From Parvularia atlantis (lineage: Eukaryota; Opisthokonta; Rotosphaerida), in NCBI GenBank assembly GCA_943704415.1, contig CALSCO010000113.1, forward strand, positions 17,793-81,792: DNA of 64,000 nt, written 5' to 3'. Made by a program: the position numbers and the translations under genes. Below are positions 1 through 9,904 of this stretch, piece by piece. Under the pieces are notes generated by a model. That model made no database searches. It was not told the origin of the DNA and was given only the letters and a program-made list of their open reading frames with translations. Within the stretch, counting starts at the first letter, position 1. The number at the start of each line of letters is the position of its first letter.

Positions 1-588
1 AGCTGCAGGCCACGCATCGCCACCAGGTGTGCCGTCGGCTTCTTGTGCTTCTGCACGTAGTCGACCACGAACGCCTGCCGCGCGCGCGCGCCTCTCGTGT
101 GTGAGAGAACGCACAAGAGGCGTTGCCCGACCCTCATCCGCCATTCCCCGTCCGCCAGCCCTCCTCGCCAGCCCGTCCGCGCCAGACGCGCCGTGCCGCA
201 CAGACGCACCTCGAGGCCCCAGTAGGCGTGCAGCGGGATGACCACGCCGAGCACGTAGTCGACCGGCTTGGACGGCGCCACGACAGCCAGCGGCACAAGC
301 ACAACGAGGCTCGCGGCCACGGCGCGCTCGGCGTACCAGTGCAGCGCGTAGCGCTTGCCGCTCGAGGCCTGCGGGGCCTGCGCCGTCTGCTCGGCCGCCT
401 TGGCCTCGCTGCGGACGATATGCGCTGCGGGACCGGCTCAGCCCGCCCGCGCCGCCGCACCGCCGCACCGCCGCTGCGCACGCACCGGTCCGGAACGGGC
501 GCCGCGGCACCTCGAGCGCGACGCGGCGCGACGCCGCGAGCACGGCCGAGGGCGGCGACGAGACGAGGCGCGACCGCAGGCAGAGCAT
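1..588 (-). CDS. SDH4: Succinate dehydrogenase membrane anchor subunit (CybS/SDH4), 3' end outside window
   Basis: Small membrane anchor of mitochondrial complex II, which binds haem and ubiquinone in the inner membrane. Three exons read on the minus strand: 588-486, 424-210 and 74 to the window edge, with introns 485-425 and 209-75 that begin GTGCG and end CAG and keep the frame. The first exon gives an Arg-rich, acid-poor N-terminus typical of a mitochondrial presequence. The second holds the CybS core, with HWYAERAVAAS, a hydrophobic helix, then VIPLHAYWGLE; the third continues AFVVDYVQKHKK. The order of helix, LHAYWG motif and DYVxK tail is that of SDHD/Sdh4. The last part is cut by the window end. 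Its start codon lies 56 bp from that of the SDH assembly factor on the other strand. Confidence 0.8.
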   Translation of the reverse strand, partial: MLCLRSRLVSSPPSAVLAASRRVALEVPRRPFRTGACAAAVRRCGGAGGLSRSRSAYRPQRGQGGRADGAGPAGLERQALRAALVRRARRGREPRCACAAGCRGAVQAGRLRARRGHPAARLLGPRGASVRHGASGADGLARRAGGRGMADEGRATPLVRSLTHERRARAAGVRGRLRAEAQEADGTPGGDAWPAA

Positions 589-644
589 CGGCGCCAACTA
601 AGCCTGAATGCACGAAAGCACCTGGCTGGGACGCGACTTCCGCG
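589..644. promoter_or_regulatory. 56-bp divergent promoter between SDH4 and SDHAF4
   Basis: Only 56 bp separate the two start codons, so both genes must share control sequence or have promoters inside each other's 5' ends. No TATA box or clear factor site is visible. The shared control is an inference from the spacing. Confidence 0.55.
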
Positions 645-1081
645 ATGCCCGCGAGGATGACGTCCATCTCGCGGTCGATCAGCGTCGCGCGGTCGATCCG
701 CCGCCTGCTCTCGACCGCGCCGCCCGAGCCGGCCGCGCCGCCCAAGCCCAGGAGCATCGCCGAGCGCTTCGAGCAGGCGCCGCGGCCGATCCCGCTCGGC
801 GACGCGCGCGAGCAGCGCGAGTTCCACGAGGCCCTGGTAGCTCGATCGGCGCGCGCTTGCGGTCGGCTTGAACGCGCTGAATGCGGGGCGGGGCGCAGCG
901 CAAGCACGACATCGTCATCAACAACAAGGGCGAGGAGCTCGCGGTCGAGGTGCCGATCACGCCGCTCGAGCCGTTCGAGAATGACATCAACCCCGAGACG
1001 GGCGAGCGCGGCGGCCCGCGCGGCAAAGAGCCGACGCGCTTCGGCGACTGGGAGCGCAAGGGCCGCGTGACCGACTTTTGA
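645..1081 (+). CDS. SDHAF4: Succinate dehydrogenase assembly factor 4 (DUF1674)
   Basis: Matrix chaperone that binds flavinated SDHA during complex II assembly. Exon 1 is 645-836 and exon 2 is 899-1081; the intron 837-898 starts GTAG, ends GCAG and is phase 0. The spliced protein is about 124 residues, normal for the family. It has an Arg/Ser-rich mitochondrial presequence ([14 protein letters not shown]) and the diagnostic C-terminus [28 protein letters not shown]-stop. A second Met at 657 is an alternative start. The neighbour on the other strand encodes a subunit of the complex that this factor helps build. Confidence 0.92.
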
Positions 1082-1131
1082 GCCCGCGCGCACGCCGGTG
1101 GGGACAGTGTACAGAAGTGCGCGCGCGTGAG

Positions 1132-3161
1132 TTACAGCTTCGCGTCGATCGGCGCGGCGGCCGGCACCGCGTCGCTCGTCTCGACGCGCCGCGTGAACAC
1201 GGCTTCGACGTCCTGCGGGCGCGGCGCCGTGCCGTGAGCAGGGCGGCGGTGGCGCATCGCGTGCGCGCATGCACGCACCCGTGCCGCGAGGGCCTGCGTC
1301 AGGCTGCGCAGCGCGCTCGGCAGGACCGGCCCGCGGATCGCCAGCTCGTACCGCTCCTCAAAGACGGCCGTGCCGGGCCTGAGCACCTTGATCGGCCTGT
1401 TGCGGGTGATCTGCCGACGGGCGCACGCACAGTGAGCCGCGCACACGGTAGCGCAGGGAGACGGCCGCCGCACCTGCGCGCTCCGCAGCGTCCCGTTCAG
1501 GAACGGCGTCGGCGCGAGAAGCTCGGGCAGCTGCGGCCAGGCCATCGTGTACAGCACGTTGAACAGGCCGTGCACCCCCGCGGCCGTGTCCATCAGTAGC
1601 AGGCTCGGTGTGTTGTTGATGAGCGTGCTCTCGAGGCGGCGCTGGCGGCTGTTGTGCGCTTGTCAGCACCACACTCGGGCCCGCCCAGCAAACGCACAGC
1701 GCCTCGAGCGTCCGCTTGTCGACCTTGTTCTCACGGTCCTCGTCCTCCTCCGCGTCCTCCTCGCCTGCGCCCGCCACGCCGTCTTGCACGAAGCGCTCGA
1801 CCTCGGTCGCGGCCGACGCCATCTTGTGCGCCGACAGCGCCTCCGCCGCAACCGCGAGCGGCAGCGAGAACGGCACGCCTGCGCACGCGCGGCGCGTCAG
1901 CGGTCCGCAGCCGTGCGCAAAAGCGCGAGCAAGCGCACCCTTCTCGGTCAGCATCGCGCGCAGGCCGGGCGTGGATCGCGTGACGACCGCCTTGCACCCC
2001 GCCGCCGACCCGCGCGCGGCGTAGAACAGCACCACGTACGTCGCCGCGCGCAGGTAAAAGTACGGGCAGGAGCCGTGTCGGAGCATGTAGTAGACGGAGC
2101 TGAGGCCCTGGCGCCTGCTCCGCGCCAGCGGCGGCGGTCAGCGGCTGACGAGCAGCGCGGGCGCGCAGGCGCACCAGTCGGCCAGCCGCTGCGCCAGCGT
2201 GTCCTCGTTGCCGTTGTCGACGCGGCGCCGCTTCTGCAGCGCGCTCAGCACGGCGTCGTCGCGCGCCGCGCCGCCCACGGCCCCGCCGCAGGTGAAGTAC
2301 ATGAGCGCCTGCTGCACGGCCGCGCCGGCGCCGTCGGTGTCGATCGTCGTCTGCGACCGCGGCGAGGGTCAGTGCACGCGCGGGCACAGCAGGGCGCCCG
2401 CACCTCGCCGAGCGACGGGTGCCCGTGCTGGTAAAAGCCGACGAGCGCGCGCGAGCCCTCGACGCCGTTGCCCGCGCGCAGCCACGTGAACGGCGACGCT
2501 GCCGTGAACACGACCTCGCTCGAGATCGACCAGTCGACGCGCCCGCTCGGCGGCTGGCTCGCGGGTGCCGCTGCGGGTGCGGACGCGGGTGCCGGCCCGG
2601 GCGCGGCCGCGGGGACAGTCGCCAGTGCGGCCGAGGCAGGCGGCTCGACGACGCGCTTGAGCAGGGACTGCGGCGCGGGCTCGAGCGAGTGATTCTCGTC
2701 GTTGACGTCCGACAGCAGGCGGCGGATGAACGACGGCGCGGGCCGCTCGGGCGAGGCGGGCTGTGGCTTGGGCAGCGGCTGCGACGACGCGGGCGAGGCG
2801 TCCATGCTTGTGCTGCCGCTGCTGCCGCTGGTACTAGACACGTCGCCGGCGTCGTGGGGCTCGACGTCAAACTCGTTGTCGCTCTGCACGAGCGCCCGCC
2901 GTGTCAGCCTCTTGTGCGACGTGCGTGCGTAGGCGCGCGCACCGACGGCGCCGCGTCAGTCGTCGCGAGCGTTGTGGCGCGATCTGTGCAGTTGGCGAAG
3001 GCCGGCAGGCGGAACGGCTTGGCCGTGGCGCTGTCGAGACTGCTGGCGCGGCTGAACGGGTTGCGGCGGACGGCGGCGGCGGCGGCGGCGACAGCGGGCT
3101 GCGGCGGCGCGCGCTCGCCCAGCGGCTGGCGCGCGAGGCGTGGCGCGAACGGGCTGCCCAT
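1132..3161 (-). CDS. DONSON: DONSON-family DNA replication protein
   Basis: DONSON helps load the CMG helicase at replication origins and protects forks in the nucleus. The N-terminal exon begins MGSPFAPRLARQP and contains RRNPFSRASSLDS, which matches the N-terminal NPF block of DONSON. An intron follows and the next exon opens SDNEFDVEPHDAGD. Later exons carry VDWSISSEVVF, then the family hallmark CPYFYLRAATYVVLFYAA with TRSTPGLRAML, an acidic linker, and C-terminal blocks FNGTLRSAQ, PGTAVFEERYELAIRGP and LPSALRSLTQAL. At least six short introns interrupt the gene. It is divergent from the PH-domain gene at 3341. Confidence 0.85.
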
Positions 3162-3340
3162 CGTAACGGCGCCGGCGCACTTTTGAATCACGGTGAGAGA
3201 AAGCGCGCCAACAGCGGCGATTGGTCGCGAGTGCGCGTGACGTCGCACCAATTGGATCGTGCCAATTTCGCGTCGTTCTTGACCCCTCCGCCACCCTCCG
3301 CCGTCGCAGCCGTCGCAGCCGCCGCAACCGCCTCGCCACG
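3162..3340. promoter_or_regulatory. Divergent promoter with CCAAT boxes, a CRE-like site and an E2F-like site
   Basis: The gap between the DONSON and PH-protein start codons holds ATTGG at 3220-3224, the overlapping pair CCAAT/ATTGG at 3248-3255, CCAAT at 3262-3266, TGACGTC at 3238-3244, and TTTCGCG directly after the last CCAAT box. This mix resembles cell-cycle promoters that use NF-Y plus E2F. Factor binding is an inference. Confidence 0.45.
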
Positions 3341-6300
3341 ATGATGACGAGCGACGCCGAGGCGTTCTCGGACCTGGAGGACGAGCCAATCTCGACCAAG
3401 GTGCGCGGCGCGGCAGCGGCATCGTCCGGCAGTTCACGGGAAGCGCGGAAACGACGCAGATCCTCAAGTCCGGCTGGCTGGTCAAGCAGGGCGGCGGGCA
3501 CAAGGCGCGTGGCTGCGGCCGCACGTCAACGCAGCGCTGACGCGCGGGGCCGCTCAGAGCTGGAAGAAGCGCTGGTTCGTGCTGACAAGCAGCTACCTCA
3601 AGTACTTCAAGAGCGAACGCGTGCGCTGCGCCGTGTGACGCGTCACCTCGCTCACCTCACGCATCGTCGGCGCGCGCCGCAGGCCACCGAGGCGCCGCAG
3701 GGCATCATCTACCTGCGCGCAGTGAGCAAGATCGAGCGCACGGACGATGGCCGCAGCGTCGGCAAGACGCCGCTCGAGGCCTTCGCCGTCAGCACACCCG
3801 AGCGCGTCTACATCATCTGCGGCCAGACAGACGCCGAGGTCACGGCCTGGATCGACGCCATCCGCGCCGCCCTGCCCAACAACGGCGTCGGCCTCCAGCC
3901 GGCTGAGATTGTCAAGCGCGGCTACCTCACAAAGCAGGGCGGCGCGATCAAGGCGCGGCAATCGCGCATCCCACGCATCGGCTCACGCGCGCGCCGGCCA
4001 CTCTCGCGCAGTCCTGGAAGCGGCGCTGGTTCGTGCTCCGCAAGGACAACCTGCTCGCGTACTACAAGGATGAGAAGGTGCGCGATCGCCTGCGCGCCGC
4101 AACGTGCCTCGGCTCACACGGCCGTTGCAGGAGTCGATCCCGCTCGGCACGGTCGACCTCGAGAAGGTGTCCGAGGTCCGGCTCGCCTCCGACAAGGTCC
4201 CAGCACAGCGGCGTGTGCGTGCGCGGATGCGCTGACGCGCCGTGCGTGCAGCTCGGCAAGGAGTTTGCATTTGAGCTCGTCACGGCCGAGCGTGTCTACG
4301 GCATCTACGCCGCCGCGCGCGAGGAGATGGAGGAGTGGATGCACATGTTGTTGCAGATCGTCGGTGACGTCGCAGGCGAGCGTGCGTCATCCACGCGCGC
4401 GCCCCGCCTTCCCCCCGGCTGTGCACGACTGACCTCGCGACTTGGCAGCGGCCGGGACGAGCCCCGGCGGCGCCGCACGGCCCGGGCGGCAGTCGATGAT
4501 CGAGGCGCTGGACGACGACGAGCAGCCGCTAACGCTCGACGAGGTCAATAGCTTCATCCGCTCCGACACGGTGCGGCGGCCGCGCTCTCGCGCGCACGCT
4601 CGCCTGACGCGTGCCCGTGCGCGCCAGCGGATCACGAAGGAGGGCTTCCTGACCAAGCAAGGTGGCAGCATCAAGGTGCGCGCGGGCACCGCTCGCGCTC
4701 GCGTGTCTGACGCCGCACGCGCGCGCGCAGTCCTGGAAGAAGCGCTGGTTCGTGCTGCGCGAGGCCACGCTGGCGTACTACCAGGACGAGAAGGTGCGCT
4801 TTGTGCGAAGCAGCTCGTGGAAGGGGCTAACGCACACCCTTCGCGCACGCAGGAGTCGACGCCGCTCGGGCTCATCCCGCTGACGACGTGCCGCTCGTTC
4901 CAGCTCGCGTCGAAGAAGGCGCGTACTCGGTCGATGCCGCCCGCGTGACCGTAGCGCTGACGCGCGTGCATCAGGTGTCCAAGTCCAACACGTTCGAGAT
5001 CACGACCGACAGCCGCACGTACTATGTCTCGGCCGCCAACGAGGAGGACATGTGGGACTGGATCCGCGTGCTGCAGGACGCGATGACGCGCAACTCGCAG
5101 TGCGTCGGGGCGCGGTCGGTGGGCACGTGCGCGGTGAGCTGACGGCGCCGTGCAAGGGACCCCTCGGTCAACTCGGCCGAGTTGCGTGCGCTTGAGAAGG
5201 CCGCCGAACTCGCGGCGCAGAAGAAGGCGCTGCAGCTCAAGGTGATTCGGCGCGCGGGCATCAAGAAGCTCGAGAAGCTGCAGGTGCGCCGTGCCACCCG
5301 CGTGGACGGGCAGCAACTGACGCGCAGAGCAGACGATGGTCAGGCGAGCGTCGCGCGCGTCCGACTTCAAGCGCCCGAGCAAACGCTCGAGCTCAGTGCT
5401 GCGCTCCGGCTGGGCCGCGCCGATCGTCGCGCACGAGCAGAAGCTGGCCGAGGACAAGGGTGCGCGGCAGGACTGTGCGCGCGTGGCGGAGCGCCGGTTG
5501 ATCGCGTCGCAGGCACGCTCGAGGAGCAGCTGCGCGTGCTCCAGGCGCAGACGAATCAGACGGAGGAGCTGCGTGAGCAGATCCGGGTGCGTTCGCTCGC
5601 AGCGGTGTGCGCTGCTGTGCAAGGCTGAGCCCTGCGCAGGCGATGCAAAGCGAGATCGACCGCATGGCCGCGCAGCTGTCGATGGCGCAGACCAGCAGCG
5701 GCACGTTTGACAGTGCGCTCGGGGCGGCGTGTCGCCGGGGTGACACAGGCTGACGGTGCTGGCAGCGCGCTTCGTGAACGCGTCGATCGAAGACGATGAC
5801 GACGAGACGCCGATCGCCTGGGCGCGCGCCGTCAAGGACTACGTGCCGAACGGTGCGCCCGCAACGTGCCTGGGCGCGCCGCGCGTGGTGCGCCGACTCT
5901 GAGCGTGGCTGCGCCAGCGTACGACGACACCGCGCTTGTGTTCAAGGCCGGCGACATCATCGCGATCACACAGCGCAGCAGCAGCGGCCAGTACACGGGC
6001 CTGCTGGGCGGGCGCAAGGCACGCACGCCTCTCGCGAGCACGGCACGGCTTAGACGCTGACGTGCGCCGCAGGGCGTGTTCCCCTACCGGTTTGTCGAGG
6101 AGCTGGACGCGGAGGAGGCAAAGCGCGCAAAGCAGGACTTTGCCGCCGAGGCCTCCGCGACATCGCCCGGCGGCGCCAACGGCAGAGACCCGTGGAACGT
6201 GCGTGCCTACCGGGACGGGCCCAGGCGGCGGGCACTGACGTTGCGTGGACGTGCAGGACAAGCTCGACGACGCCGCGCGCTCGCTCTTTGCCATGTACGA

Positions 6301-6580
6301 CAGCGACGGCGACGGCTTCATGACCAAGCTCGACTTTTTCGAGTTCCTGTACGAGTTTGGCAAGACGTACCTGACGGATGTGCAGGTGCGCGCGCGTGTG
6401 TGTGTGGTGCGGGCGTGCAGTCGTTGTGACGCGGAGCGAACGTCGCAGGTCGAGCGCTGCTGGGCCGAGGTCGACCAGAGCAGGCGCGGCATGGTCAGCT
6501 GCCAGGAGTTCAGCCGCGGCGTGAAGAAGCTGGACGAGGTCGAGTTCTACGCCGACTGGAGTCCGGGCGACCTTGTGTGA
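3341..6580 (+). CDS. Scaffold with three PH domains, coiled coil, SH3 domain and EF-hands
   Basis: Start MMTSDAEAFSDLEDEP at 3341. Three PH domains are seen by their paired signature, each cut by an intron at the same place: GWLVKQGGG/SWKKRWFVL, GYLTKQGGAIK/SWKRRWFVLR, GFLTKQGGSIK/SWKKRWFVLR. Each ends in a helix containing a Trp (AWIDAIRAAL, EWMHMLLQIV, DWIRVLQDAM). Next come charged coiled-coil exons (about 5160-5700), an SH3 domain (VKDYVPN, DDTALVFKAGDIIAI, GVFPYRFVEEL) and a calmodulin-like EF-hand loop DSDGDGFMTKLDF with a weaker second hand ending at 6580. This suggests a membrane-phosphoinositide scaffold tuned by calcium. The coiled-coil exons have the least certain boundaries. I know no named protein with this exact order. 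Confidence 0.8.
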
Positions 6581-6640
6581 GCGGGCGGAGGGGGAGGTTG
6601 CCCGCCGAGTGCGCGCTTCATTGTTGCGGATCTGAACGCG

Positions 6641-7611
6641 ATGTCGCTGCCGGTGCCGCGCGCGCGGCCGTCGCACATGGGCCGCTCGGTGTCGTGGTCA
6701 GGTGGGCGCGACGGGCCGGACGGCGGCGAGACGATCGGGCCGCGCCTGCCGCGCTCGCCGCTCGCGCTGGGCAGCAGCATCGCCGGCGGCGACCTTGCGA
6801 GTGCGCTCAGCGTGGGCTCGGCGTCGTCGCCGGTGCTCTCGTCGGCCTCGCCGGCCACGCCGCTGCTGCTGGCTGGACGCATCTCGCCGGGGCGCACGCC
6901 ATCGCCGCAGCTGCCGCAGCCGCCGCAGCCGCCGCGCCGCGGCCGCGCCGAGACGGGCGCTGGGGTGGGTGCGCGGCAGCCCAACGTGGAGATCTACGGC
7001 TTTGTGCTGTACCTGGGCTCGTTCGTGGGCTACGGTGCGGCCGATGCGCGCGCAGACGATGCGCGGGTGCTGACGCGCGCGTGCGCACGCACGTGTGTGT
7101 GTGTGGGGGGGGGGGGGGGGGGGCCGCAGCCGCGTTCATCCTGTGGGCGTACCTGCCAGACGACGTGCTGCACCGCCTTGGTATCACCTACTACCCGAGC
7201 AAGTGCGCCGCGACGGAGCGGGTGGCCGCGGCGCAGCTGACCGGGCGTGCGATGCGCAGGTGGTGGGCGCTCAGCCTGCCCGTGTACGTTCTCGTCCTGG
7301 CCGGGTTCGTCGTCCTGTTCTACGTCGCCTACAGCCTCATCGCGACTGTGCCGCTCGACTCGATCCACGCGCTGACGGACGAGCACGCCAACGTGATTGA
7401 GAATCTGGGCTCGCAGACGTTCAAGCACGAGGACAAGGTGCCCGAGCTGCTCGACATCCCCATCTCGGTCGTCAACAAGTGCCTCTTCCAGGTGCGCACA
7501 CACGCTTACGCTGCGTGCGCTGTGCCGATGTGCCTGACGTCGCACCAGGGCGTGAGCACGCGCGACGGGCCGGGCGGGACAGCGGCCGCGGCGCGCGAGG
7601 GCCAGCTGTAG
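6641..7611 (+). CDS. PIGP: PIG-P/Gpi19 subunit of GPI-GlcNAc transferase, with N-terminal extension
   Basis: Subunit of the ER complex that adds GlcNAc to phosphatidylinositol, the first step of GPI-anchor synthesis. About 110 Ser/Pro-rich residues precede the PIG-P domain. The domain shows EIYGFVLYLGSFVGY, then an intron holding a G-run, then AFILWAYLPDDVL, a second intron, WWALSLPVYVLVL, a second membrane helix and the motif PLDSIHALTDEHAN, ending DIPISVVNKCLFQ. Splicing the intron after YYPS joins YYPSK to WWALSLPVY, exactly as in PIG-P. A last 57-bp intron leads to a short tail. Long N-terminal extensions also occur in some fungal and plant homologues. Confidence 0.85.
7105..7123 (+). repeat. 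Poly-G run of 19 bases in a PIG-P intron
   Basis: Nineteen consecutive G after a short GT run, just before the intron acceptor CCGCAG. Its true length may vary and is prone to sequencing error, but being intronic it does not touch the reading frame. Confidence 0.9.
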
Positions 7612-7743
7612 GCGCATGCGTGCGGTGTGCGGTGTGCGGTGTGCGATAGGGGCGGGTGTTTGTGTTGCAGCGCGTTGCTAGGCGGGCGCAGCCGCGGCCA
7701 CAGAAACGGGGCAGAAAGGTGAGGGGAGCAGCCGCCGAGCACC

Positions 7744-9731
7744 TCACGGGTAGATGTAGAGCAGGCCGGGCATCTTGCCCGCGCAGCGCGGGCAGCTTCC
7801 ATCGGAAATCTTGCTGAGGCAGCCGTAGCACAGCTGCGGGCGCGGCGTTGGCACAGGCGGGGGCGCGCAGGCATGCCGCACGCACCGTGTGGCCGCACGG
7901 GTACAGCGCGACGTTGCGCGGGCTGGTCTTGCACATGGGGCAGTTGACGAGCACCTCGAGCTGGCTGATGTGCATGCGAGCCTCGGCCAGCTCGCGCTCC
8001 AGCGCGGTTGTGCGCGCGTTGTGCGTGCTATAGTCTGGTCAACGCGCGGCGACGTCAGCTCGAAGCAAGGCGAGCGCGACGCTCACCGTTTGCCTGGTCG
8101 ACGCCGCTGTTGGTAGACGGCGGCGTGAGCATACCCATGGCCGTAATGAGCTCGGACAGGCCTTTCGGCTGGGCCGGGGCGACCGCGCTGCGGCTGAGGA
8201 TCATTGTAAGGGCGTCCGCAACGGCCGTGGCCGTGACAGACGGGGCCGCGGGCGTCTGGCTGGGCTGCACGGCGCTGTAGCCGTTGGGCTCGAAGGAGCG
8301 CGGCCGGGGCGTCGCGGCGGGGCCCGGCGGTGGCGGCAGCACCTGGTGATAGGCCGGCTGCTGCGGCTCCGATGGTGGCAGATGCTGCTGCGGCGGCGGC
8401 ACGGCCGGCGAGCTGACGGGCGGGCGGACCGTGGCCACGCCGTTCAACATTGTTGACATAGGCGGGCGGGCGGGCGCGGCGGCTGCGGCCGCGGCGACGT
8501 ACGACTGATGCTGCTGCGGCGGCTGGCGCTGCTGCTGCGGCGGTGATGGCGACGCCTGCTGCTGCTGCTGCAGCGGCGCTGGCGGCTGCGGCTTGTGCTG
8601 CGGCGCCGGCGCCGGACGCTGCGGTGAGCTCGACGTGCCCGAGCGCTTGGCCTCGAGCGTCTTCGTCATAGCGACGCGGGCTGGGTCTGGGTTGCCGTGG
8701 GCGTAGGAGCAGCGCACGCCCCAGTGGCAGTTGCGCTCGGCGTAGCGCAGGCAGGCCGTCGTCTTGTACTTGTCCGGGTGGTACATCTGTTCCTCCTTGG
8801 TGTGGCTCAGGTTGCAGTCGTCGCCGTTCGGGCACTGCGACGGCGCGCCCCAGGTCGGCTTGCGGTCGCGGTCGCCGCCGGCGCTCGAGTAGACGTTCGG
8901 GCAGGGCGCGACCTTGTAGTCGTGCTCGAGCGGGGAGCGGCGGCGCTCGCCCTCGTTGTGCCAGCCGTCGCAGAAGCAGCGCGTCTGCTTGCACTGGGCG
9001 ACCTTGTAGTGGTGCACGTCGAGCGTGCCGTCGGGCAGGAGCGCGGCGATGCCGCCGGGGGTGACGCCCGTGGCCGGGTTTTGCGGGTTGTAATGCAGGA
9101 TGTGCACTGAGCTTACGTTACTGTCGCCGTGGGGCTGCACCGGTGCGACCGGAGACGCCGCGGCCGCTGACGCCGCCGACGACGTCGCCGCCGCCGCCGG
9201 TTGCGTATACTTAGCGAGCGCGCGCGGGACGACGCCCGGAACGTGGTTGTGGAGGATGCCGCCCTCGCGCAGGTCGTCCTCACCGTGCGCGAACGAGCAG
9301 TGCGCGCCGTTGAGCTCGCACAGGCCGGCCTCGTCAGTCGGGTGTTTGCACAGCTTGACCTTGTACAGGCTCGGGTGGAAGCGCATCTCAAAGCTGGTGT
9401 GGGCGTGCGGGCACTCCTTGCCGAGGCGGCAGCTGTCGGGCTGCTCGCACATGTCCTTGCTGTAGAGCAGCACACCGTCGTCGTTCACGGGCGGGCGGCG
9501 CAGGTCCCGGCGCTCGTGCGCGTAGAAGCACTCGGCCGCCGAGCGCGGGCACGCCCCATTCTCGTGCTGCGCGCACAGCGACGCGCGGTACTTGGTCATG
9601 ACGCGCCAGTGCGCCGTCTTCTCGCCAGTGTTGGCGTGCACGGCCGGCTCGGCCCCGGCGGTGGCGGCGGCGGCGGCGCGGCGCTGCTTGCGCGACTGCT
9701 TGCTCGGCGCCTTCTCCCAGTCGTCGGCCAT
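7744..9731 (-). CDS. UNK: Unkempt-type protein: CCCH zinc-finger array plus C-terminal RING
   Basis: RNA-binding regulator of translation; in animals Unkempt binds UAG/U-rich mRNA. The large first exon (MADDWEKAPSKQ...) holds at least five CCCH fingers in Unkempt order, for example CAQHENGACPRSAAECFYAH, CKHPTDEAGLCELNGAHC, CFCDGWHNEGERRRSP, CPNGDDCNLSH and RNCHWGVRCSYAH, each near a YK(V/T) motif. A Pro/Gln-rich linker follows. Two short introns near 8083 and 7870 then join a coiled coil (TTALERELAEA) to a RING: CPMCKTSPRNVALYPCGHT, LCYGCLSKI, CPRC. Splicing the last intron completes the C3HC4 ligands. An upstream Met at 9791 is possible but adds low-complexity sequence. Confidence 0.85.
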
Positions 9732-9904
9732 ACGCTGCGCGGCGGCCCGCGCGGCGCGTGAGGAGGGCGTGAGGGCGGCGCGCGGACGCAACCTTAGTCT
9801 AAGGCCCTAGTTAGTGGTTGAAAGTCAACATGAGATGCACCGGGCACGCATCACACGGCGCAGCGACACGGCTCTAATTTGTCGTACACACACACAAGAA
9901 AGCT

